This document shows positions 48,047 through 58,117 of a DNA stretch of 64,000 bases, one piece after another. Within the stretch, counting starts at the first letter, position 1. The number at the start of each line of letters is the position of its first letter. The notes beneath the pieces are model-generated. The model made no database searches. It saw nothing but the letters and a program-made list of their open reading frames with translations, and was not told where the DNA came from. The translations under genes were made by a program, and so were the position numbers. The stretch spans positions 1,969,001-2,033,000 of the forward strand of contig CP039460.1 of assembly GCA_004843345.1 (NCBI GenBank). The letters run 5' to 3'. The stretch is from Acetobacteraceae bacterium (GTDB taxonomy: Bacteria; Pseudomonadota; Alphaproteobacteria; Acetobacterales; Acetobacteraceae).

Positions 48047-49061
48047 TGAGTTGTCTAATTTCCCAGAGTAAAAGGATTGGGGCTCCAATAAAAATTTCTC
48101 GTCCACGGCGTAAAAGCGAGAGAGAAAAGCTTACCTCGGCAGGTACGCCAAAGAGATATCCTAAACTAATATAGGCTCCTTCTTGAATTCCAATGGAGGT
48201 TGGGACAAAGAAAAAGGTAGAAATAATCCCGCAAGAAATGCCTTCGAATATAAAGCAATCCTTCCAGGAAATAGGCATTTTAAGCAGATGTAAGGCGGTC
48301 CAAGTTAAAAAAGCACTATATGTCCATGCAATATAATGAAGGAAAATACCTTTTAAAATATTGTGTGGATTTTTCCATATTTCTAAAAATTGATAATTTA
48401 ATTGAGAAATTTTTTCTTTTAAGAGATTCTTCCATTTTTTAGATGTGATGTATTTATTTAAGAAGTTCGTTGTTGTTTGTAGGTTTCTTTGTATTAAAAT
48501 AAAAAGGTAAAGACCTAAGCTTAATAAGAGAGCGCTAACGCCTACTGTTTTAAAGTAAACATCTCCATTTTGATGCGATATAAGTAAGAGGAAGAGAGCC
48601 GTAAAGATAAAAAGGACTTGAGCGATGGCTTCTAGGGTTACATCCATTAAATTGGATGTTGCTGCTAAATTTTCTTTTTCAGCGTCTGTTAGTTCATGTG
48701 CCTTCTTTTTTTGGAAGAGTGTAATTGTTGCGTATGTGCCGATTAAAATACCGCCAATTTGAGAGAGTGGTAGGCATGAACCTGCTGAATCCCTTATCAT
48801 TCTTGATAGAATAATTTGAAAGAAATTAAGTTTTTTTGAAATGCTTTTCCAAGCTAATGCAAGAATTAGATAGTTTATTAAACTTAAGAAAAGAAGAAAG
48901 AAAAAGCCTAAAAAACCTACTCGTAATAAGGCTTTAAATATGGCATTAATATTATTGTTTATTGCTAAAAAAATAAAACATGCGGAGCCTATGGCAAAGA
49001 ATAATGGTGGGAGTGATTTTTTCAAAAAAGGCTTCTCGATAAAATAAAAGAAATTATCCAT
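48024..49061 (-). CDS. hpnL: Hopanoid-locus membrane protein HpnL (LPG_synthase_TM family)
   Basis: A polytopic protein of the UPF0104/LPG_synthase_TM family. The 345 residues have about eight to nine hydrophobic segments, a SRMIRDSAGSCLPLSQIGG block and the ending IFEGISCGIISTFFFVPTSIGIQEG, which fits the HpnL branch. HpnL is reported with hopanoid gene clusters and is thought to affect transport of hopanoids or related lipids. It is divergent from hpnA across 135 AT-rich bases that must hold promoters for both, though I could not define one with confidence. Family is clear; HpnL rather than a generic relative rests on context. Confidence 0.82.
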   Translation of the reverse strand: MDNFFYFIEKPFLKKSLPPLFFAIGSACFIFLAINNNINAIFKALLRVGFLGFFFLLFLSLINYLILALAWKSISKKLNFFQIILSRMIRDSAGSCLPLSQIGGILIGTYATITLFQKKKAHELTDAEKENLAATSNLMDVTLEAIAQVLFIFTALFLLLISHQNGDVYFKTVGVSALLLSLGLYLFILIQRNLQTTTNFLNKYITSKKWKNLLKEKISQLNYQFLEIWKNPHNILKGIFLHYIAWTYSAFLTWTALHLLKMPISWKDCFIFEGISCGIISTFFFVPTSIGIQEGAYISLGYLFGVPAEVSFSLSLLRRGREIFIGAPILLLWEIRQLIKNSQQK

Positions 49062-49196
49062 AATTAATTGGGATAATGTTTTAAAAATAGCCTGTTAGAA
49101 TTTAGATATAAATAATTTTTTGCGAAAAAAAAGAATTTCTTTTGATAAATTTTATTTCGTTAAAATTTCATTGGGGTTGTAAAGGGAAGAGAGTGA

Positions 49197-50195
49197 ATGG
49201 AAGATAAAAAGCCCTTAGCCTTGATTACAGGTGCCACAGGATTCGTTGGTGCGGCTGTTGCAAGAGCCCTTCAGAAGCAGGGATATCCTTTGCGGATTTT
49301 AGTTAGGCCTAATTCTAATCGACAAAATATTCAAAATATTGATGCAGAAATTGTTGAGGGAGACCTTTTAGACCTTTCTTCTTTGGAAAAAGCAATGGTC
49401 AATGTTGGCGGACTGTTTCATGTTGCCGCGGATTATCGTCTCTGGGTTCCTGATCCTGAGCGTATGAATAAAGTGAATGTGATAGGAACGAGAAATATTA
49501 TTCGAGTGGCATTGAAGGCTCATGTTAAAAAAGTTGTCTACTGTTCTTCTGTTGCTACGATGCCTACAGCTCTTAATGGGAGACCGACAGTTGAAACAGA
49601 TAACGTTTCTTTGAATAAAATTGTTGGTGCTTATAAGCGCTCCAAATATCAGGCGGAGCAAGCAATTTTAAAGATGATTGCTGTTGAAGGGGCGCCTATT
49701 GTTATTGTAAATCCATCTACACCTATTGGTTGGGGTGATATAAGGCCAACGCCTACAGGGCAGGTTATCTTAGATTGTGTTAGAGGAAAAATGCCGGCCT
49801 ATGTGGAAACTGGATTGAATGTAGTTGATGTTGACGATGTAGGGAGAGGGCATGTGCTTGCCTTTGAAAAAGGTAAAATCGGGGAGCGATATATTTTGGG
49901 TGGAGAGAATATAATGCTCGGGGATTTGTTTTCATTGGTAGCTCGAAAATCGGGGCAGAAACCTCCTAGATTTTGTGTTTCAGCTACAGCGCTATATCCT
50001 TTTGCACTTCTTTCTGAGCTTGTTGCCAGAATATCTGGAAAGACGCCTAGGTTGCACCGCGATACATTAGCGATGGCGAAAAAGCTTATGTATTTTTCTT
50101 CTGAAAAAGCTTGTGAAGAACTAGGTTATAAACCTTCATCTGCTGAACAGGCTGTTTCGTCGGCTGTTTCCTGGTTTAAACACTTTCCAAGATAA
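49197..50195 (+). CDS. hpnA: Hopanoid-associated sugar epimerase HpnA
   Basis: An extended-SDR protein found in hopanoid clusters, thought to be an NAD(P)-dependent sugar epimerase or reductase. The 332 residues have the loop GATGFVGAAVARAL, the active-site YKRSKYQAEQ (Tyr-x-x-x-Lys), and VVIVNPSTPIGWGDI with the family PTPTGQVI stretch. Start ATG 49197 follows GGGAAGAGAG. First gene of the rightward hopanoid operon; hpnB follows after 19 bases. Confidence 0.93.
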   Translation: MEDKKPLALITGATGFVGAAVARALQKQGYPLRILVRPNSNRQNIQNIDAEIVEGDLLDLSSLEKAMVNVGGLFHVAADYRLWVPDPERMNKVNVIGTRNIIRVALKAHVKKVVYCSSVATMPTALNGRPTVETDNVSLNKIVGAYKRSKYQAEQAILKMIAVEGAPIVIVNPSTPIGWGDIRPTPTGQVILDCVRGKMPAYVETGLNVVDVDDVGRGHVLAFEKGKIGERYILGGENIMLGDLFSLVARKSGQKPPRFCVSATALYPFALLSELVARISGKTPRLHRDTLAMAKKLMYFSSEKACEELGYKPSSAEQAVSSAVSWFKHFPR

Positions 50196-50214
50196 TAATA
50201 TTTGAGGACATTTT

Positions 50215-51354
50215 ATGCGTTGGTTATCCTATGCAGTTTTAGGAATATGGAGTTTTTTAATCACCTCTTGGGGCAAGTATTGGATAGGAGGCCCTTGGCT
50301 TTCATATACAAACGAAAATTTTTCTGAGAGTTTACCTGATGTTTTGATTGTTGTCCCAGCACGAAACGAAGAAGAACACGTTTCTATTAGTTTGAAATCA
50401 TTGTTGAATCAGGATTATTCTGGAAAGTATACTGTTTTACTTGTTGACGATGAAAGTACTGATAGGACAAGAGAGTTAGCAAATTCTATTGCAAAAACGA
50501 ATCCTTCTTTGAAGGTACTTGCTGGAGATCCTAGACCGGAAGGGTGGAGTGGAAAGTTATGGGCTTTGCATCAGGGATTGGTTGATCCTGATATCAATTT
50601 GTCTGAAGATGCGCTTGTGTTGTTTACGGATGCAGATATTTTACATGCATCTGATCATATTTCTTCGCTTGTACACAAGGCTAGTCAGGATAATTTAGAT
50701 CTTGTTTCAGAAATGGTTATGCTTCAGTGCAATAGCTTGCTTGAGAAAACATTTATTCCCGCTTTTGTTTACTTTTTTGCTCTTTTGTATCCATTTAGAA
50801 AAGTAGCAAATCCTGATTCATTTATTGCAGGAGCTGCCGGAGGAACTGTTCTTTTGAAAAAGAGAACATTAGATCGCATTGGTGGTATCGCATCTATTCG
50901 AGGGGCATTGATTGATGATTGCGCTTTAGCTGCGAGAGTTAAAAAAATGGGGGGGAGATTATATTTAGGCTGCAGTAAGCAGGCATGGTCGTTGCGTAAA
51001 TATGAAAACATAAAAGACGTTTGGAATATGATTTCCAGAACGGCTTATGTTCAGTTGCATTACTCAATAATTTTATTGTTCTTTGTCCTATGCGGTATGA
51101 TGCTCATTTGGTTTGCTCCGCTATTTTTTATGTTGAGAGGACGTGGACGCACACGTATTGCTGGCGGACTAGCATATCTCATGGCGTGTTGCAGTTATTT
51201 CCCAACTTTAAAATGGTTCGGCTTATCTCCTTGGAGGTCTTTACCATTACCTTTAATCGCTTTTTTTTACAGTTTAGCGACAGTAGGATCAGCTTATAAT
51301 CATTATTTCGGAAATGGTGTTGAGTGGCATCAACGTACATATAGTGAGAATTAA
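50215..51354 (+). CDS. hpnB: Hopanoid-associated glycosyltransferase HpnB
   Basis: A GT2-type transferase with membrane helices, found in hopene clusters. The 379 residues have an N-terminal helix, VVPARNEEEHVSISLKSLL, VLLVDDESTDRTRE, the DTDADILHA-like FTDADILHA and, further on, SFIAGAAGGTVLLKKRTLDRIGG and three closing helices. The ATG has GAGGA upstream. Between its stop and the next gene is a 62-base spacer with GGAGAGG. Confidence 0.93.
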   Translation: MRWLSYAVLGIWSFLITSWGKYWIGGPWLSYTNENFSESLPDVLIVVPARNEEEHVSISLKSLLNQDYSGKYTVLLVDDESTDRTRELANSIAKTNPSLKVLAGDPRPEGWSGKLWALHQGLVDPDINLSEDALVLFTDADILHASDHISSLVHKASQDNLDLVSEMVMLQCNSLLEKTFIPAFVYFFALLYPFRKVANPDSFIAGAAGGTVLLKKRTLDRIGGIASIRGALIDDCALAARVKKMGGRLYLGCSKQAWSLRKYENIKDVWNMISRTAYVQLHYSIILLFFVLCGMMLIWFAPLFFMLRGRGRTRIAGGLAYLMACCSYFPTLKWFGLSPWRSLPLPLIAFFYSLATVGSAYNHYFGNGVEWHQRTYSEN

Positions 51355-51416
51355 TGAGGTTCACTTACGTCTGTCGTCTGTGAACCCAATGAAATCCTAA
51401 ATTGGAGAGGGAATCT

Positions 51417-53144
51417 GTGTCATCCATGAATAAGCCGCTTTCTAGAGACAAAAAGAGTGAAAATTTTCCGGTTGGATCTTTTTTAATTTCCTCTAACTTT
51501 CGTAAAGTTATTCATCTTTACTATCATTTCGCACGCATCTCAGATGATATAGCAGACGATAAGATACTTTCGTCTGAAGAGAAAATATCTCGATTATTCG
51601 GGATGGAAAAGGCTCTGACTTCTGGAGTTTTTTCTATTGATAGTGAAGCCGTTGCCGCTGATTTAGGGCGAGTACTTTCAAAGAATAAAATTGAACTTTC
51701 AGTTGCGAGCGATTTGCTAAAAGCTTTCAGGCAGGATGCAGAAAAGCAGCGCTATGATAATTGGAAGCAATTAATGGATTATTGCAGATATTCTGCAGCG
51801 CCTGTTGGGCGTTTTCTACTCTCTCTTCACAACGAAAAGGAAGATACCGTAAATGCATCGGATGCTTTGTGTGCATCTTTGCAGATTTTAAATCACTTGC
51901 AGGACGTTAAAGTAGATTTAAAAAAACTTAATCGATGTTACATTCCACAAGATTGGATGCAAGATGCAGGTATCTCTATAGAAAATTTCTTAGAACATCG
52001 CTCTTCTAAGGGTGTAAGGCACATTTTTAATCGTATACTTGATCACGTGGATCTTTTAAATAAAGAAGCAAGTTCTCTTCCTAAGAAAATTAAAAACCCA
52101 CGTCTAAAAATGGAAGCTGCTGTTATTGTGAGCATAGCACATTCCTTGGCCAAACGACTGCGGAATGAAGATCCTTTGGAGAAACCCGTCTCCTTAAGTT
52201 CGTTCGATAAAATAAAAGCGCTTACTCATGGTATTTTAGAAAAATTTTCATATTCTGCACATGAGACAAAAGTACATTTAGATGGCCTGCCTTGTTCTTA
52301 TAAAGATATTGAAGCAGTAGAAAAAATTGTCATTCTATCTAAGACCTCCTTTTATAAGGGTATGCGTATTCTTCCGCGCGCACGAAGAGAAGCAATGTAT
52401 GCGCTTTACGCTTTCTGTCGAGAGTTAGATGATATAGCTGATGGAGACAGTTCTGCTGGTCGTGATATAAAGAAGTCTCTTACATTACTGAATCACTGGT
52501 CTTCTAGGATTGATCATCTTTACGATGGAAATGCGCAAGATGCTTTGGAACGTGTTCTCTTGGCTGCAATTAGGACTTATGGTCTCAATAAGGTGGATTT
52601 TCAAGAAATTATTGAGGGTATGAGGATGGATTTGGAAGGGCCGATTGTTTTTCCAGATGAACAAATTTTAGATCTTTATTGTGATCGTGTCGCATCTGCT
52701 GTTGGACGGATTTCGGTAAGGATTTTTGGTGCAAGAAGTAAAAATGCAGATCAAGTTGCCTATTACTTAGGAAGAGCCTTGCAACAGGTTAATATTTTAA
52801 GAGATTTAAATAGTGATATATCTTTAGGGCGTTGTTATCTTCCTAAGCAGCTGGTCGGTCGATTTCAAATTTCTACAAATATTCACTCTCTTTTGGAATC
52901 AGATGATATCGGAAGTATTTGTAAAATTTTAGCAGAAAGAGCTAAGGATAATTTTAAGAGTGCAGAATATTATATGGGTCTTTGTCCAACAGAGGCAATG
53001 AAGCCAGCGCGCTTAATGGCCGCTTCCTATAAAGCAACCTTAAAGTCATTAGAAAAGCAAGGGTGGAAAAATTTCAAAACACCTCTAAAAAAATCCTTAG
53101 CTTGGAAAATCATTTTCTTCACAAAGGCCCTGATTGGGAAATGA
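51417..53144 (+). CDS. hpnCD: HpnC-HpnD fusion, two squalene/phytoene synthase-like domains
   Basis: One continuous 575-residue frame encodes two full isoprenyl synthase domains. Residues 1 to about 285 match HpnC (ENFPVGSFL start, RISDDIADD and LNHLQDVKVDL aspartate motifs). From about residue 295, starting near IEAVEKIVILSKTSFYKGM, it matches HpnD (FCRELDDIADGD, LQQVNILRDLNSDIS). In most bacteria these are separate genes: HpnD makes presqualene diphosphate, HpnC converts it to hydroxysqualene. Both aspartate motif pairs are intact, so both domains could act. The GTG at 51417 is chosen because GGAGAGG lies seven bases before; TTG 51402 and ATG 51426 also read in frame. It overlaps hpnE by ATGA. 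Confidence 0.9.
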   Translation: MSSMNKPLSRDKKSENFPVGSFLISSNFRKVIHLYYHFARISDDIADDKILSSEEKISRLFGMEKALTSGVFSIDSEAVAADLGRVLSKNKIELSVASDLLKAFRQDAEKQRYDNWKQLMDYCRYSAAPVGRFLLSLHNEKEDTVNASDALCASLQILNHLQDVKVDLKKLNRCYIPQDWMQDAGISIENFLEHRSSKGVRHIFNRILDHVDLLNKEASSLPKKIKNPRLKMEAAVIVSIAHSLAKRLRNEDPLEKPVSLSSFDKIKALTHGILEKFSYSAHETKVHLDGLPCSYKDIEAVEKIVILSKTSFYKGMRILPRARREAMYALYAFCRELDDIADGDSSAGRDIKKSLTLLNHWSSRIDHLYDGNAQDALERVLLAAIRTYGLNKVDFQEIIEGMRMDLEGPIVFPDEQILDLYCDRVASAVGRISVRIFGARSKNADQVAYYLGRALQQVNILRDLNSDISLGRCYLPKQLVGRFQISTNIHSLLESDDIGSICKILAERAKDNFKSAEYYMGLCPTEAMKPARLMAASYKATLKSLEKQGWKNFKTPLKKSLAWKIIFFTKALIGK

Positions 53145-54451
53145 GTAGAGTTCATATTATTGGAGGAGGGATTGCTGGCCTCTCTGCGGCTGTTGAGCTA
53201 GCTCCTCAAGCAGAAGTTTTTTTATATGAGGCTGCATCTATTGCTGGTGGAAGGGCTCGTTCTTTTTATGATTCCGCTCTTGGCTGCAAAATTGATAATG
53301 GTAATCATCTAGTACTTTCAGCCAATAAATACCTTTTGCGATATGTTGATCTTATTGGTTCACGAAGTAGGTTACGTATCGCGCAAAGACCACTTTTCCC
53401 ATTTTTTAATTTAAAAACGCAAAAGCTTTGGAAATTATCTCTTTCGTCTGGAAAAGTTCCTTTTTGGATGTTTTTTAACTCTCGTCGTCCTCCTAATATG
53501 GGATTAGCAGAATTATGGTCTTTTTATAGTTTTTTAAAGGCGGATGAGAATACGACAGCCATTGAATGCTTGAAATCGGGGGGACTCACAGAGTTTTTAC
53601 TGAAGCCTTTGATCATTTCTGCTCTGAATACAAGTGTTGAGTCTGGGAGTGCAAAATTATTTGCTAATATTATAAGGGAAAGCCTTTTGCAGGGAGGGAG
53701 AGGGTGTCATCCAATTTATCCTTTGGAATCTTTAGAAAATGCTTTTGTTAATCCAGCACTTTCTTACTTGGATAAATTCAAAGTTCACATGAATTTTAAT
53801 ATGCGTATTCGAGAAATTATTTTTGAAAAAGGGCGTGCTGTTGCTTTGAAAACAAATCACGATTTATTGCACTTATCTCAAGATGATTTTGTTATTCTTG
53901 CCACTCCAAGCTCCATAGCTAAGGGGTTATTGCCAAATTTAAATGCGCCAGATGAGTATGAAAGTATTTTAAATATACATTTCCATCTTCCGTTCATGCC
54001 TTCGCTAAGGGGTATCATTCAGAAAACGGGTTTTCTGGGTGTAAATCTTGGGATTTCAGAGTGGATTTTTGTAAAGGATAGAGTCATCTCAGTTACGATC
54101 AGCGCTGCAAATAGGTACGCTTCAATCTCAAAAGAAAGGCTTGTTTCGCGAGTGTGGCAAGAAGTTGTATTGGCTTTAAGAAAAAATTTATTAGAGAATA
54201 TTTCTCAATTAAAAATGCCAGAATATCGTTTAATTAATGAAAAGCGTGCTACTTTTGCCGCGACATCTTCACAGAATGCGAAGCGGCCAGGGACAGCAAC
54301 GCAATTTTTAAATTTGGTGTTGGCAGGGGATTGGATTTCTACGGGGCTACCCTCGACCTTAGAGGGGGCAGTTCGTTCTGGATTAGCTGCCGTTGGTGAG
54401 CTGGGATTTCGTTCAGCTATTTCACAAGGCTATTTGCCAATCAATAATTGA
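53141..54451 (+). CDS. hpnE: Hydroxysqualene dehydroxylase HpnE
   Basis: An FAD-dependent amine-oxidase-fold enzyme that reduces hydroxysqualene to squalene, the last step of the HpnCDE route. The 436 residues have the dinucleotide loop IIGGGIAGLSAA, YEAASIAGGRARSF, and the C-terminal VLAGDWISTGLPSTLEGAVRSG for FAD. The frame is open to 53063, but ATG 53141 puts the FAD strand at the N-terminus and overlaps the previous stop as ATGA. Confidence 0.95.
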   Translation: MSRVHIIGGGIAGLSAAVELAPQAEVFLYEAASIAGGRARSFYDSALGCKIDNGNHLVLSANKYLLRYVDLIGSRSRLRIAQRPLFPFFNLKTQKLWKLSLSSGKVPFWMFFNSRRPPNMGLAELWSFYSFLKADENTTAIECLKSGGLTEFLLKPLIISALNTSVESGSAKLFANIIRESLLQGGRGCHPIYPLESLENAFVNPALSYLDKFKVHMNFNMRIREIIFEKGRAVALKTNHDLLHLSQDDFVILATPSSIAKGLLPNLNAPDEYESILNIHFHLPFMPSLRGIIQKTGFLGVNLGISEWIFVKDRVISVTISAANRYASISKERLVSRVWQEVVLALRKNLLENISQLKMPEYRLINEKRATFAATSSQNAKRPGTATQFLNLVLAGDWISTGLPSTLEGAVRSGLAAVGELGFRSAISQGYLPINN

Positions 54452-54497
54452 ATCTAATTGTTGAATTAATATTGTCTAAAAGGGTTTTAGTAAAAAA

Positions 54498-56489
54498 ATG
54501 TCTATTCTAAGAGAAAAAGAAGCTCATAAGCTTGGAAATGCATCTTTAAAAATTAGCTCTTTTAGTGAGTTATTAAACGCCAAACTCCAAGCCGCACAAA
54601 AGGCGCTTTTTCAGCTCCAGAATGAAGATGGTCACTGGGTTTTCGAATTGGAAGCAGACGCTACCATTCCTGCAGAATATATCTTATTGGAGCACTATTT
54701 AGATAGAATTGATCCTCAGAAAGAAGAGAAGATTGGGGCTTATCTTCGCAGGATACAGGGAGAGCATGGCGGTTGGCCCTTATATTATGATGGTAACTTT
54801 GATTTATCTGCGAGTGTGAAGGCTTATTATGCCTTAAAAGCTCTTGGAGATTCTCCTGATTCTCCTCACATGAAAAAGGCTAGAGAGGCTATTCTTCAAC
54901 ATGGTGGTGCTGAAAGAACAAATGTTTTTACCAGAATTTTGTTAGCCTTATTTGGCCAGGTTCCGTGGGATGCTGTTCCTATTATGCCTGTAGAACTGAT
55001 GCTTTTGCCTCGAAAATCATTAGTCTCCATCTGGAATGTATCTTATTGGTCTCGTACGGTAATTGCTCCATTGCTTGTCTTAGCAGCCTTAAGACCTTTG
55101 GCAGTCAACCCGAGGGGTGTTCATATTGAAGAGCTTTTTAGAACACGTCCCTCTAAAGTAAAAGATTGGATTCGTGGGCCGTATCGCTCTTATTGGGGAT
55201 ATTTTTTTAAGGGATTGGATGTTCTTTTACGAAAGGTTGAACCATTCTTTTCACCTCGTTTGCGTCGCAAAGCAATTGCTAAGGCAATTTCTTTTATTGA
55301 AGCGAGATTGAGTGAAGGTGGTCTTGGTGCAATATATCCTGCAATGGCTAATGTTGTGATGATGTATCGTGCGCTAGGTGTCAGTGATAAGCATCCTTTA
55401 GTGCAGGAAGCATGGCAAAGTATCCAAGATTTATTAATAGAGACAGACAAAGAGACTTATTGTCAGCCCTGTGTTTCTCCTGTTTGGGATACAGGATTAG
55501 CCAGTGTTGCATTGATTGAAGTGCTTGACGGGGATCAGGAAGATTTAAAAAAACAAACACGTCATCAGCTTGAGCTATCAGCAGATTGGTTGAGGAAGTA
55601 TCAAATTCTTGATGTTAGAGGAGATTGGGCGATAAATGCCTCCGATGAAATAGAACCTGGCGGATGGGCTTTTCAATACGAAAATCCTTATTATCCAGAT
55701 GTAGATGATACAGCAGTTGTCGGTATTTTTCTGCATCGTCTTGATCCAGTAAAAAATGCCTTTTCAATTGAACGGGCAAGAAAATGGATTATAGGCCTTC
55801 AATCAACAAATGGCGGTTGGGGCGCTTTTGATATAGATAATGATTTAGACATTCTTAATCAGGTTCCTTTTGCAGACCATGGGGCATTGTTAGATCCGCC
55901 AACCGCGGACGTTTCGGCGCGATGTGTGTCTTTTCTTGCCCAATTGGGGAATGCAGAAGATAGAGATTGTCTTCGGAAAGCGGTCAATTATCTCCGTGCA
56001 GAACAAGAAGAAGATGGTTCTTGGTTTGGGCGTTGGGGGACAAATTATATTTATGGAACATGGTCTGTTTTGTCAGCCTTTAATGCACTTAATATATCCT
56101 CTACGGACCCTGCTATAAAAAAAGCTGTTAATTGGTTAAAGCTCGTACAGCGTGAGGATGGCGGTTGGGGAGAAGATTGTGCAAGTTATGAAGGTGCTAA
56201 GCCAGGGACTTACAGGCGCAGTCTGCCAACGCAAACAGCTTGGGCTTTATTAGCCCTGATGGCTGCTGGAGAAATTAACTCTAAGGCGGTACAGCGTGGT
56301 ATTGATTATTTAATCTTAGAACAGAATGAGAAGGGGGAGTGGGAAGAAGGTTTCCATAATGCGGTTGGTTTTCCAAAAGTATTTTATTTGCGTTATCATG
56401 GTTATAAACATTTTTTCCCACTCCTCGCTTTGTCACGTTTTAAAAATTTGAAAGAAAATGGCCGAACAAGAACATCTTGGGGTATGTAG
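54498..56489 (+). CDS. shc: Squalene-hopene cyclase
   Basis: It cyclises squalene to hopene and diplopterol at the inner membrane. The 663-residue protein has the catalytic acid motif DVDDTA (residues 401-406), several QW repeats (for example LQNEDGHWVFE, IQGEHGGWPLY, LQSTNGGWGAFD, VQREDGGWGED, EQNEKGEWEEG), and the LSADWLRKYQ stretch. The length is in the range of the family. The spacer after hpnE is 46 bases, and hpnG starts 5 bases after the stop. Confidence 0.97.
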   Translation: MSILREKEAHKLGNASLKISSFSELLNAKLQAAQKALFQLQNEDGHWVFELEADATIPAEYILLEHYLDRIDPQKEEKIGAYLRRIQGEHGGWPLYYDGNFDLSASVKAYYALKALGDSPDSPHMKKAREAILQHGGAERTNVFTRILLALFGQVPWDAVPIMPVELMLLPRKSLVSIWNVSYWSRTVIAPLLVLAALRPLAVNPRGVHIEELFRTRPSKVKDWIRGPYRSYWGYFFKGLDVLLRKVEPFFSPRLRRKAIAKAISFIEARLSEGGLGAIYPAMANVVMMYRALGVSDKHPLVQEAWQSIQDLLIETDKETYCQPCVSPVWDTGLASVALIEVLDGDQEDLKKQTRHQLELSADWLRKYQILDVRGDWAINASDEIEPGGWAFQYENPYYPDVDDTAVVGIFLHRLDPVKNAFSIERARKWIIGLQSTNGGWGAFDIDNDLDILNQVPFADHGALLDPPTADVSARCVSFLAQLGNAEDRDCLRKAVNYLRAEQEEDGSWFGRWGTNYIYGTWSVLSAFNALNISSTDPAIKKAVNWLKLVQREDGGWGEDCASYEGAKPGTYRRSLPTQTAWALLALMAAGEINSKAVQRGIDYLILEQNEKGEWEEGFHNAVGFPKVFYLRYHGYKHFFPLLALSRFKNLKENGRTRTSWGM

Positions 56490-56494
56490 AATTT

Positions 56495-57127
56495 ATGATG
56501 GGGATTGTCACAGGATTAAAAGCAGAAGCGGATCTTGCTCGCCATTTTTTTCCAAATGCAATGATTGCTATGAGCAACTCAACGCACCAAGGTGCGATTC
56601 AAGCCGTTGATTATTTGAAGGAAAAAGGGGTTACGCAGCTTTTATCTTTTGGTTGTGCTGGTGCATTAGCTTCCGAATTAAAAGTTGGTGATATTTTGTT
56701 ACCAACAACGATTATCGTTGACGGAGAGAATGTTGGCGTCTCCCTATCTTTTCCATCTGCAATCATTGAAAAAAAGAAACTTTCTAAAGAACCGCTACTC
56801 GCTGTTACTGGGATTATTTCTCGAAAGGAGATGAAAAAAAAACTTTTTGATGAAACGGGTGCTTTTTCGGTAGATATGGAGAGTGGTGCTGTCGCAACAA
56901 GTGGCTTGCCTTTTTTTGTTTTACGAGTTGTGTGTGATGAGTCTTCAGAAGATTTACCTCCAGTTGCTTTGCTTCCATTTGGTAAAGGTGGAAAAATTCC
57001 ATGGCACTTAATTTTTTTGTCTTTGATTAAGCATCCTATTCAAATTCCTTCGTTGATTTTGCTTGCAAAAAATGGGTTTGTTGCACGCTCAGCTATGAAA
57101 AAATATTTAAAAAAGGTTGTCTCATAA
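56495..57127 (+). CDS. hpnG: Hopanoid-associated nucleoside phosphorylase HpnG
   Basis: It removes adenine from adenosylhopane to give ribosylhopane, the route to bacteriohopanetetrol. The 210 residues have a phosphorylase-fold start (MGIVTGLKAEAD), SFGCAGAL, and VDMESGAVATSGLPFFVLRVVCDES with the family D-x-E-S-G-A-V block. Length is typical. The ATG at 56495 or 56498 is likely; an upstream TTG at 56477 would overlap shc. hpnH, its usual partner that makes adenosylhopane, is not in the window. Confidence 0.88.
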   Translation: MMGIVTGLKAEADLARHFFPNAMIAMSNSTHQGAIQAVDYLKEKGVTQLLSFGCAGALASELKVGDILLPTTIIVDGENVGVSLSFPSAIIEKKKLSKEPLLAVTGIISRKEMKKKLFDETGAFSVDMESGAVATSGLPFFVLRVVCDESSEDLPPVALLPFGKGGKIPWHLIFLSLIKHPIQIPSLILLAKNGFVARSAMKKYLKKVVS

Positions 57128-57283
57128 GTTTTGACTGTAAGGTTCTCTTGTTTTTTTTAATAAAAACTTATAGAAGAAAATAATATTTTAATTTGCCTAA
57201 ATACACATGCATAATATTTTTTTGGTGGTGTCATAATTATGGCGTTTGATGATTGTGCAGAGGCTTAACCAGAGGAAAATAGA

Positions 57284-58066
57284 ATGGTAGATCGCGCATT
57301 TACAATGCGTCAGCTTTTAGAAGCTGGCGTTCATTTTGGACATCATACACGTCGTTGGAATCCAGCGATGGGAAAATACATTTTTGGTGTTCGTAATAAT
57401 ATTCATATTTTAGATCTTCAACAGACAGTTCCATTACTAAATCAAGCTTTGAAAGCTGCGCATGATGTGGCTGCTGCTGGTGGACGTGTCCTTTTCGTTG
57501 GCACAAAGCGTGCAGCTGCTCAGCCCATTGCAGATGCAGCTCAGAAATGTGGACAATATTATGTGAACCACCGTTGGTTGGGTGGAATGCTTACGAATTG
57601 GAAAACAATTACAGGTTCTATTCGTCGTTTAGGGGCTATTGAAGAAACCTTGGGTGAAAATGAAGTTGGCTTGACGAAGAAAGAGCTGCTGGAATTAACA
57701 CGTAAGCGTGATAAGCTTGAGCGCTCTTTGGGTGGGATTAAGCAGATGGGAGGTTTGCCAAGTCTTCTGTTCGTTATTGACACAAATCGTGAAAAATTGG
57801 CTATCGAGGAAGCAAGAAAGCTTAATATTCCTGTTGCCGCAATTTTAGATAGCAATTCAGATCCTAGTGGTATTACATATCCTATTCCAGGCAATGACGA
57901 TGCTATTCGCGCAATTAATTTTTATTGTGACTTAATGGCTGGTGCTGTTTTGGATGGTATTTCTGCAGAAATGGCTGCTTCTGGTGCTGACTTGGGAGCT
58001 GTTGAGAATATTTCTGAAGAAGTCCAAGAAACTGAAGAAGCTCCTAAAGAAGAGGTTAAAGCTTAA
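57284..58066 (+). CDS. rpsB: 30S ribosomal protein S2
   Basis: The 260-residue protein carries [34 protein letters not shown], the [11 protein letters not shown] block and the [17 protein letters not shown] end, and finishes with an acidic tail. It lies on the solvent side of the small subunit. The 156-base region upstream has a TTGACT at 57132 but no clear -10. tsf follows after 51 bases. Confidence 0.98.
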   Translation: MVDRAFTMRQLLEAGVHFGHHTRRWNPAMGKYIFGVRNNIHILDLQQTVPLLNQALKAAHDVAAAGGRVLFVGTKRAAAQPIADAAQKCGQYYVNHRWLGGMLTNWKTITGSIRRLGAIEETLGENEVGLTKKELLELTRKRDKLERSLGGIKQMGGLPSLLFVIDTNREKLAIEEARKLNIPVAAILDSNSDPSGITYPIPGNDDAIRAINFYCDLMAGAVLDGISAEMAASGADLGAVENISEEVQETEEAPKEEVKA

Positions 58067-58117
58067 CTTCAGGAATTAAGTGGTAATTAATTTGGTATCT
58101 TCAAGGGAGTTTTAAGG

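Noticed and set aside
57128-57283. Leader regulation or riboswitch before rpsB
   Set aside because: The spacer is AT-rich and shows no stable structure by eye.
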